A DNA stretch of 15,171 nucleotides from the NCBI GenBank assembly GCA_034696485.1, contig JAQIWT010000781.1:1-15171 (forward strand). Direction: 5' to 3'. Shown here piece after piece: positions 8,174 through 15,171 of this stretch. How positions within the stretch are numbered: the first letter of the stretch is position 1; each line of letters opens with the position of its first letter. A program made the position numbers and the translations under genes. This DNA comes from Isohypsibius dastychi (Eukaryota > Tardigrada > Eutardigrada > Parachela > Isohypsibiidae). A model generated the notes under the pieces. It made no database searches, was not told where the DNA came from, and was given only the letters and a program-made list of their open reading frames with translations.

Positions 8174-9275
8174 ACTTCAAGTCCAGCAAGGCATTTAATT
8201 GCTTGATTTATCAACCAAGGCTGGCTTGTCTCCGAATAAACCTAAAGAGCGACATCGTGAAATCAAAAACGGGAGAAAGAAAGCACTGTTTTGGCACTGG
8301 GTAATACTGGAAATGAAAAAACGAATAACCAATGACCTTGTGACAATTTTCAATTTTGCACGGTTTTTTGACCAGCTGATTCCAATGGAAGAACCTAACT
8401 GGCTTCGATAAGTGCGTCGAACGCCGTCGAGATTTTCGACATTTCATTTTCCAAATCAAAAGCCAGCTTAAAAGAACGTTACATGCCTGAGAATTCCAAA
8501 ATCTATCGCTGCGACAGCTGCAGGGTAGTTGAATCCGGAAAAAAATCAAGACATGGATTAATTGGCCTTCCACCGTAATCGTACTGCGGCAAAAGAAAAT
8601 TAATTTCGAAACGAGAAACTCGAAGAACCGATACGAATTCCGAAACACTCGATGTGGTGATCAATCAAGTCAATCAAGAGGCAGGACGTATTCGACCGGG
8701 TAAATAATTACGGAGCAGCGCCGATTCGTGATCATTCCAGTCGGATTCTTCAGGTTCTGCTTTGTAGGATCAGAACAGAACTCGACGTAAGTGAGTTCAG
8801 TACAACCTGATTATTAATTAATGGACGAAATGGATGATACATTTTAAACCAACGAAAAAAGCCTGCATTTTGTGAAGTCAAATATTCCAAAAATTGCCAC
8901 TTCCGGTTCAGGTCAGACTTCTCCAGTCCGTTTCTCACTTTGAAACAGACAAGTTTCTGTCACAGTTCACAATCACATATCCCAAGCTCTTCGAAATGCA
9001 TAGCAAGACATAAGAAACGACAAAACGAAAAGGAAAGACATCTGGAAATTCCAAAACGCAAAGCATCGGGCTGCCAGCAAATCCAGAAGACCTGAAAATA
9101 TAGGAATTCATTTTTTTGTGGGAAAAAGTACAAGAAAATTATATCGTATATTCTATCTGTTTAATCTCCGGAATCCGGATAGAGATCAGATACTTCACTA
9201 ATGCCTCAAAACGAACTTCAATCTTTTCCAGTTAACGACTTCTTATTTCATGCTTTAGTAAACCAACTTGCCTGA
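8174..9275. other. 1.1-kb region between ANAPC11 and FDXR; unassigned, some exon-like stretches
   Basis: Apart from snoRNA copy 4, no gene is recognised. On the minus strand there are exon-like pieces. One begins after TATATTTTCAG near 9091 and ends at a GTGAGA donor near 8939. Another begins after AATAATCAG near 8806 and stays open for 44 codons to a TGA. A strong acceptor TTTTCTTTTGCCGCAG lies near 8584. The frames do not join cleanly and I recognise no domain. It could hold untranslated FDXR 5' exons, a fast-evolving short gene, or a decayed gene. Confidence 0.35.
8284..8416 (-). ncRNA. H/ACA snoRNA, copy 4, upstream of the FDXR start codon
   Basis: About 133 nt, same strand as FDXR, about 110 bp above its ATG. 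The 5' hairpin has lower stem GCAC/GUGC, left arm AUCGAAG, upper stem CCAG/CUGG with inner UUCC/GGAA, and right arm UCAAAA. The hinge AAAAUUGAAAA has no exact ANANNA. The 3' hairpin has lower stem UUGUCAC/GUGCCAA (one mismatch), left arm AAGGUC, upper stem AUUGG/CCAGU, right arm AUUACCCA and ACA at 8289-8287. It is either in an unannotated 5' UTR intron of FDXR or has its own promoter. The weaker H box makes it the least certain copy for activity. Confidence 0.82.
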
Positions 9276-9830
9276 TCACGTTTCCTCCGCACTTATCACC
9301 CATTCCTGACGACACATTGGACAAGTCTGACGCTGCTGAGCTCCCTGAGTATCCAGCCATTTCTTGATGCAATGGCAGTGGAAAGTATGCGAGCATTTTC
9401 CAACGACAATTGGACAGTCATCACCGGGAAACTTGCATTCATTGCAACAAGCAGAGTAAGAAGATCGACAAATTCCACAATCATTCTCGTCCACGCATTT
9501 CCATCTCCAATTTGCAACAGCTCGCCATTCGTGAATTTTGATCGTTAACTTTGGAATTCTTTGGCCTCTGGCATTGTAGACTTCTGAAGAGAAATTTAGA
9601 TTTATATAAAATAAATTCATATTTTTAAGAAGTCCGCCCAAACCTGTATTTCCGTTCTGGGCTGGTGAAGCTTCAGGAGTTACAGGAACAATTTCCAATT
9701 CAGTATTCGAAATCGACGAAGACGCGACATTCTCCTTGGCGGCGCTGTTTCCAGTCGATCCTTTATCTTTATCCTTGTCCTTATCTTTATCCTGTGTCTT
9801 GGATTTCCGTGGACGGAGAGAATGCAACAT
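9276..9830 (-). CDS. ANAPC11: anaphase-promoting complex RING subunit APC11, N-terminally extended
   Basis: Two exons, 9830-9644 and 9583-9276, give 164 residues. APC11 is the RING-H2 subunit that, with APC2, recruits the E2 and transfers ubiquitin in the APC/C. From about residue 74 the protein is a clear APC11: KLTIKIHEWRAVANWRW, then CGICRSSYSACCNECKFPGD, DDCPIVVGKCSHTFHCHCI and CPMCRQEW, with all zinc-binding Cys/His present. Human APC11 is 84 residues and starts at the equivalent of KLTIKI. The first ~73 residues here are an added low-complexity extension: a basic start, a (KD)n repeat, then Ser/Glu/Pro-rich sequence. The 60-nt intron has no in-frame stop and a length divisible by three, so retention would insert 20 residues. 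An upstream non-ATG frame was not used. Confidence 0.93.
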   Translation of the reverse strand: MLHSLRPRKSKTQDKDKDKDKDKGSTGNSAAKENVASSSISNTELEIVPVTPEASPAQNGNTGLGGLLKNMNLFYINLNFSSEVYNARGQRIPKLTIKIHEWRAVANWRWKCVDENDCGICRSSYSACCNECKFPGDDCPIVVGKCSHTFHCHCIKKWLDTQGAQQRQTCPMCRQEWVISAEET

Positions 9831-10195
9831 GGCGATCTTGTTTTTCAAATTCGATGATACAAAATTCGATTTTAATTCAAATCGAAAAGGAAACCAAAGC
9901 TACGAACGTCGAATGGTTACGAAAGGAAAACACAAACACGTACGCATCGTATCAGCGTGGTCCTGGGCGGGGTTACGTATCTATCAGCCAATACATGCTA
10001 CTTATGGCTACGCTTACGTCCACGCGCAGGAAAATCCAGGTGCGTGAGAAAACGTAAGTAAGCAGCATGCTTCACTTGTCAGATTCATCAAACAGCGAAG
10101 GTTTATTTGTTCAAGGCGAGGAGATTAAAATTTATTGCAAGCACTGCTGATGAGGATCTGGGAAGTTTTGATCTAGAATACTGCGATCTAGGATC
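9831..10195. promoter_or_regulatory. bidirectional promoter ANAPC11 / ERK
   Basis: The 365-bp gap lies between two divergent start codons. It contains a GC-box GGGCGGGG (9965-9972) and a CCAAT box (9988-9992), 16 bp apart, roughly in the middle. No TATA box is convincing. This is the arrangement expected of a shared housekeeping promoter; it is inferred from motif and position. Confidence 0.6.
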
Positions 10196-12115
10196 ATGGA
10201 CACTCCACCACAGCCTGCAGAAGTGAGGATGGAGACGGACACGATGGAAAGTGCAGGTGTTGCAGCAGATGGTGGACAAATGGTTAAAGGACAGTTATTT
10301 GATGTTGGCTCGCGATATTCCAATCTAACCTACATTGGCGAAGGAGCGTATGGGATGGTCATATCAGCATTCGACAGCATCACCCAAACTAAAGTCGCCA
10401 TCAAGAAGATATCACCTTTTGAACACCAAACTTATTGCCAGCGCACTCTTCGAGAAATCAAGATTCTGAGCCGTTTCCGGCATGAAAATATCATTGATAT
10501 TCGGGACGTTCTTCGAGCACCTACAATCGAGCAAATGCGAGACGTTTATATTGTGCAGTGTTTGATGGAGACGGACTTGTATAAACTCCTGAAAACGCAG
10601 CGACTCAGCAACGATCACACTTGTTATTTCCTATATCAGATTCTACGAGGACTGAAATATATCCATTCCGCCAATGTTCTGCACCGTGATTTGAAGCCAA
10701 GTAATTTGTTGTTGAATACGAATTGCGATTTAAAGATATGCGATTTTGGACTGGCGCGTGTTGCGGATCCGGAACACGACCACCGAGGATTTCTCACGGA
10801 ATATGTTGCGACGAGGTGGTATCGAGCTCCAGAAATCATGTTAAACTCCCGTGGATATACAAAGTCGATTGACGTCTGGTCCGTGGGGTGCATTCTCGCG
10901 GAAATGCTTTCCAATCGTCCGATTTTCCCCGGAAAGCACTGTAAGGGCTGCCTGATTTATTATGCTTGTGTGTTCAATTTTTAATTAAATCTGTTTCCGT
11001 TTTCTAGACCTCGATCAACTGAATCACATTTTGAACGTCCTTGGATCGCCCAGTACCGACGACTTGAACAGCATCTACAACGAGAAGGTATTGAGCTATA
11101 TATGTCTGGGTTTTTGTTAAGCGTAATTTTTCCTTTCCTACGTATCGTGGTTTTTCGCGGATCATCTAATCTAATCCCCAGTAATTAGAAACATTCGATA
11201 GTTTTGTTTCAAAAATTTATATGGATAATTTCCGATGCAATGTTAGTTTCGATACGGTGTGTTTGTTTTTTCTATGCAGATCCCGGAAACCGAAAAAAAT
11301 TTGATCGATTTTGAACACCAAATTTAATCCCGCAGTTTATTAGGTTTTCGTTCTTTTTGCGAAATATTCGTGTCAGTCATTTTTAGTTATTGTTGTGGGC
11401 CGTGGTAACTAGCACTGAAAGGGAGTTCTGAGCCAGAACTTTGCCTGAGTGCAGCTTCTGTAAAAAACTGCTGTTTTCTGATATACTCTGTAACTAAATT
11501 CTAAATCTCTACGAAGTCCAAAGCACGTCAGTCCGTATCCCTCTGCATTTATGTCGCATCATTTACGTGCGAAAATTCAGTCACGTCCAATTGAACTTTG
11601 ATTTTAAAATTCCCAAAGTGCTCCGTAATTTTCTGGGATTTGAACGCCTGGTTTTCGTCGAATATTCGATCTTGACATAGCTGGGCATTTCTTTTCTCAA
11701 GTACCCTCTTATACGTCAGGATTTATCAATACGTTGCTGCATAACCTCATATTATATTGACCTTTAATTTGCCGCTGGTGATTTACTGAATTTCATTTCG
11801 CAGGCCCGTGGATATTTAGAGTCCTTGCCAATAAAGACAAAGCAGTTGTGGAGCAAAATGTTTCCGAACGCTGATGCGAAAGCACTAGACCTGCTCGAAA
11901 AGATGCTTGCGTTCAATCCAGATAAAAGGATCACAGTCGAGGAGGCGCTGAAGCATCCTTATTTGGAATTATATTATGACCCGGCTGACGAACCCGTGGC
12001 GGAGCAGCCATTCACATTTGAAGTGGAATTGGATGATTTACCCAAGGAACGTCTGAAAGAGATGATCTGGGAGGAAACCGTCATGTTGAAAAAGAAAATG
12101 GGTCTATCTCCATAG
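10196..12115 (+). CDS. MAPK1: ERK1/2-type MAP kinase (rolled/MPK-1 orthologue)
   Basis: Three exons, 10196-10940, 11008-11087 and 11804-12115, join in frame to 378 residues (human ERK2 360). ERK is the terminal Ser/Thr kinase of the Ras-Raf-MEK cascade. Gly-rich loop GEGAYG is at 48-53, catalytic Lys70 in [13 protein letters not shown] from 163, DFG at 183-185. The activation lip TEY at 201-203 identifies the ERK class (p38 has TGY, JNK TPY). The MAPK insert and the C-terminal docking acidic cluster ELDDLPKE are present. The N-terminus is about 15 residues longer than in human. After gatekeeper Gln121 the hinge has Cys122, where human ERK2 has Asp. The first exon covers most of the kinase domain without an intron, unlike the neighbouring paralogue. 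Confidence 0.97.
11088..11803 (+). other. 716-nt second intron of the ERK gene
   Basis: It has GT-AG borders (donor GTATTG, acceptor CATTTCGCAG). I searched it by eye for box C/D, H/ACA, the FDXR snoRNA motif and exon-like frames and found none. It is T-rich throughout. Confidence 0.6.
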
Positions 12116-12385
12116 ATGCGCCAACTGGAATATTTTATAGCTCTTTTTCGTTCTTATCATATTGTTTGGCATTGGGTCTCATTTCACTCGGTGTTTCGTT
12201 TTTTTGGTGTGTGTTTTTTCGTTCGTCGGTCATTTCCTGACTTTCATAGTCCTGACTTTCTCATGTTTTATAGATGCCTGAATTTTTATACGCTTGTTCG
12301 TAGTTTCCGTCTCAGAGAACTTCTGTTTCTTTGTTGATGTTTCTGTTTGAATTTGAACTGCTTTGTCGACATCAGGTCACTCACC

Positions 12386-12391
12386 AATAAA
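12386..12391 (+). terminator. polyadenylation signal of ERK
   Basis: AATAAA 270 nt after the ERK stop codon, in the 519-bp convergent gap before ISCA2 (12116-12634). That gap otherwise shows only T-rich 3' UTR on the left and A-rich sequence on the right. No canonical signal for ISCA2 was found. Confidence 0.55.
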
Positions 12392-12634
12392 AAGCGTTAA
12401 ATTATTCCGCATTTTCTTTCGAATCCATCAACTTCGTAATCCATTAAAAACTCTTAATTTGCAAATAATAATGCATCCGGAAAATATAAAAATCGACGGA
12501 TTTCACATATTTCATGCTTTCCGGTAAAAAAACACCGCCACAAACAATCTGATGAATTCCCGAACTTAAAATCACAACAAAGCATCCGGTGCAGAGTAAA
12601 TCCAATCTCGAACCGGAAAAATACAATCCAGATG

Positions 12635-13442
12635 TCATATTTTTACGGAGAACGATGATCCACATGAACAACCATGATCAGCTTTGGGATTACTGATAAC
12701 CCGAAACGCAGAACGAATCAATTCCTCGGACCAGTCGACAGTAGATCCTTTCAGATACTCCAAAGAAGTATCGTCAACAACAACCTTTCCACCATCGCGC
12801 TCAAAAATACTATAAACAAAAAACAATCAGAAAACGGCGACGGGTTTTCAAAACCGAAATCACGTAACTATCCTTGAACATATTCTTGGAATCAAGAGGC
12901 TTACATATCATCAGGGTTCACTTTGTGATCCAAACTAAACGTGTACTGGAAACCCGAACATCCACCTCCTTCAACAGCAACTCTAAGATAAACGGGAACT
13001 TCCGGTTCCTCACTTTGGAGTTTCCTCAGCCTCTACAAAAATGTTGCGATGTTAAAAAATATCCGCATCATAATCCAAAAGAAATAAACAATATAGTACC
13101 GAAATACAGCTGTCTGATAATTTCACTTCCGGAAGAGAATCATTTTCTTCGGGTTTCAAAGATGTTTCTGAAGAAAATAATCTTTCCTGTCTGCTCCAGC
13201 GCAGTGCTGGATCAGTGGGAACAAACCTGTAGCAAAGTTTGATTCAGTCCGATATAATAAGATAATGATCGAAATAGAAGAACTTACCAGGGTGAAACAA
13301 ATATCTGGGATGAGTAGTTTTGATTACGAGCTGAAGAAAGCGATAGATTTCTTGAAGCAACACCAAGATTCATTGATGAGATTCGGTGAGCCTTTGCGAA
13401 CAGAAGAGATCTTCTCAGTATGGCCAGTACTTTTTCCTCCAT
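12635..13442 (-). CDS. ISCA2: mitochondrial iron-sulfur assembly protein ISCA2
   Basis: Four exons, 13442-13288, 13226-13100, 13032-12905 and 12809-12635, join in frame to 194 residues (human 154). ISCA2, with ISCA1 and IBA57, builds 4Fe-4S clusters in the matrix. The start [20 protein letters not shown] and the Ser/Arg/Asn-rich stretch after it look like a long targeting peptide. The A-type core follows: [26 protein letters not shown] with Cys119, [21 protein letters not shown], and the C-terminal [12 protein letters not shown] with Cys184 and Cys186. All three metal-binding cysteines are present. The VDW/F...GCSCGSSF ending marks ISCA2 rather than ISCA1. A downstream in-frame Met (MNLGVASRN) is a possible alternative start. 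It is head-to-head with the second ERK gene. Confidence 0.95.
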
Positions 13443-14006
13443 TTTTCGTGCTTTAAGTAGGTAGAACTATGGAATAACACAGAGCAAACACGAGGAGAAA
13501 ACGAGTTAGAATTTATTTTACAAAAGACTTTGTTTTGGTTTTTGATGCGCAACATCAACGCGACCACGCGGGCTGGTTTCGTAACCATGCCTCGATTCCG
13601 TGAGCTGCAAAACCAGACCGTTCGATGCTGAAACTAATCAATGCCTGGAGTCGCCGCGCCTAAATTGTGTCAAGGACAGGCAGTCTGCAGGCGGTATGCG
13701 TAGGCTGCAAAGTTGTGACGCATGTCTGGTGATCGCACCTGACCTGGCCCAACATAACCTGGCGGTCTGGCTGGCTGTCTGATCGACTTCCGCAATTTTC
13801 TGCTCAAAGACGAATTTCTCAGAGTTCTGTTCGCTTTTTCTTTGTGGCACTAATCGATCTTCTTACATCTGTGTCAATAAAATCATACACCCCTCGGAAT
13901 CGGATTATCGTGAATCATCGACTGGGAAGGTAAAAGTTACGCCATGGTTTGCAAGTAAAGTGTGGCTGGCTGCTGAATGTGAGAACCAATTAAAATCCAT
14001 ACCTTG
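13443..14006. promoter_or_regulatory. divergent upstream region ISCA2 / second ERK
   Basis: 560 bp without a recognised gene. The middle (about 13560-13790) is richer in G+C and CpG than its surroundings, which fits a shared promoter or a 5' UTR of the kinase. No TATA box, tRNA or repeat was recognised. Confidence 0.4.
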
Positions 14007-14410
14007 ATGGCGCTGAATAATGTAGTCACTTCCTGTTCTAGCGTTTATCTTATCGACTGTGCAAACCGATGCGAAGTGGTCTCGGATATGATGGAAAGTA
14101 ATCAATTGTACACGCCGCCGATGGTTCGTCTGCCATTCTCCCCTTCTTCGACACCCGATTCGCGAGAGCCAGCTGACGATCCGTCATCCCAGTCGCAACT
14201 AAACGCTCGTCTGTTTGATGCCGTTTTAGCGGGAATGAGTTATAACAAGCAACCGAAACGCCCTTCTGGTCAGCAGCAACACCAGCGACCGGAAGTAGCT
14301 CGTCCAGCTTCGACGATTGTGGAAATTCGAGGGAAGGAATTTGATGTCGCACCTCGTTATACTAATTTGCATTTCATCGGAGAAGGAGCTTATGGGATGG
14401 TCGTGTCTGC
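14007..14410 (+). CDS. second ERK-type MAP kinase, first coding exon only
   Basis: The last ~30 residues of this exon ([28 protein letters not shown]) are the start of an ERK kinase domain, nearly identical in layout to the upstream ERK gene. They are preceded by ~105 residues of Ser/Pro/Gln-rich sequence. The exon ends inside the Ala codon (GC|GTGAGT), at a position where the neighbour has no intron. The remaining exons lie beyond the window, so TEY and catalytic residues cannot be seen. In-frame ATGs at 14007, 14088 and 14091 compete as starts; the later pair ([11 protein letters not shown]) gives a less odd N-terminus. It is probably a tandem duplicate with a new N-terminal regulatory region. 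Confidence 0.8.
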
Positions 14411-15171
14411 GTGAGTGACAAATCATTGTTTTCGTAGGTTCTAATTAAAATCACTTCCGAACGCGCTGTTTTTGAGAACTCGTCATCACCATTTGATTTC
14501 TTTCCTTTAAAGGGCTTCTGTCCTTGTTTGTCTTCAAATAATGCTTCTCGAATCCCAAACGGAAGGTGAATGGATTGTTTATTAAATTCTGTTATCCAAA
14601 ATGAATACAATGTCAATTAGGTTGAAAGTTCAGACATGAGCAGATATCGAAACTAATATTTGCAGTTTGTGTACGTGGATCCGGTTCCAAGTGATAAGTT
14701 CTATTGTTAAATTCACTTTTTATTCGGTTCCAGACACATCTTATTAATTGACCACAATACTGCTGCTTCTTTGTATTTCGTATCATCCACCGATGTCACT
14801 TTCTTATAAACTTTTTAATGATTTCCAGAAGCTCAACTACGCGTTTTCATCACCGAATATCTTTGGACTGAGCTTTCAAAACTGGAACCCAATTTTAAAA
14901 ACATTTGAGGCTGATATTTCAAACTGATTGTTTCACAGTTGTGGGGAAGTTTTGAAATTGAAGTTATTGGAGAAAAACTGATGGACAAGAATGCAAAAAT
15001 TCGGTATAGCTTTCCGAGCTGAAAGCTTGAATCAAAACTGTGGAATTTGCTTACAACATTTTGTGTAACGTGGGTGAGTTTTACAGTACGTCATAGGTTA
15101 ACCTTTTGAGCTTTGAATAGCTCATAAAGCTGTCGTAAACGTCGTTATTTTCGCACCCAAAGTATTCATTA
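14411..15171 (+). other. first intron of the second ERK gene, open at the window edge
   Basis: It starts with GTGAGT. Candidate acceptors exist (for example ATTTGCAG near 14668), but none is followed by an ERK-like codon series, so the next exon is outside the window. No snoRNA or repeat was recognised. Confidence 0.55.

Noticed and set aside
6036-8300. The GCTGGGTAATACT words as a transposon or spliced-leader repeat on the plus strand
   Set aside because: There are no terminal repeats or target-site duplications. Compensating stem changes and a constant ACA spacing on the minus strand identify H/ACA snoRNAs instead.
8211-8648. 145-residue minus-strand frame
   Set aside because: It runs through snoRNA copy 4 and is rich in Cys/Phe/Arg in the manner of a random frame; the RNA explanation is stronger.
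9762-9795. KD-encoding hexamer repeat as a CRISPR or regulatory array
   Set aside because: It is a short in-frame microsatellite inside the ANAPC11 N-terminal exon.
14664-14720. Possible second exon of the downstream ERK after ATTTGCAG
   Set aside because: Joined in phase it gives ALCTWIRF-like residues, not the expected continuation of an ERK Gly-rich loop.

Overview
The window is nuclear DNA from an animal with a compact genome. Introns have GT-AG borders and many are only 58-65 nt long. There are eight identifiable protein genes in 15 kb, with AATAAA signals close behind several stop codons. All eight are conserved animal-type proteins. I cannot fix the phylum: the tiny introns suit several small-genome invertebrate groups, and no feature settles it.

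Layout. (1) The 3' end of a TRAPPC6 gene (+, 1-414) converges on (2) five genes in a row on the minus strand. Read in their own direction (right to left) these are ANAPC11 (9830-9276), FDXR, ferredoxin/adrenodoxin reductase (8173-5421, 6 exons), SELENOK, selenoprotein K (4665-3862, 6 exons, in-frame TGA plus a 3' SECIS), an HMG20A/B-type HMG-box protein (3113-1846) and a diverged PAXX-like gene (1537-578, 4 exons). (3) A 365-bp bidirectional promoter separates ANAPC11 from an ERK-type MAP kinase (+, 10196-12115). (4) ISCA2 (-, 13442-12635, 4 exons) converges on that kinase and is head-to-head with (5) the first exon of a second ERK-type kinase (+, from about 14007), whose large intron runs off the window.

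The main discovery is a family of four H/ACA-box snoRNAs, all on the FDXR strand. Three lie in FDXR introns 2, 4 and 5, and the fourth lies just upstream of the FDXR start codon. They share a 3' hairpin whose lower and upper stems covary, with an ACA box exactly 8 nt after the right guide arm in every copy. Three copies carry a 5' hairpin whose two guide arms fit, without mismatch, the conserved large-subunit rRNA segment around yeast 25S pseudouridine 2865. The fourth copy (intron 4) has a different 5' guide.

A second result is the reconstruction of SELENOK. A plain ORF reading misses it completely, because it has six small exons (two of 19 nt), a UGA-encoded Sec one residue before the end, and a SECIS about 90 nt downstream.

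FDXR and ISCA2 both act in mitochondrial iron-sulfur protein biogenesis. Otherwise the neighbours look like unrelated housekeeping genes (APC/C ubiquitin ligase, DNA end joining, chromatin, ER membrane, vesicle tethering, MAPK signalling). All exon joins given were checked for reading frame by hand. rRNA and family comparisons are from memory, not from a search.
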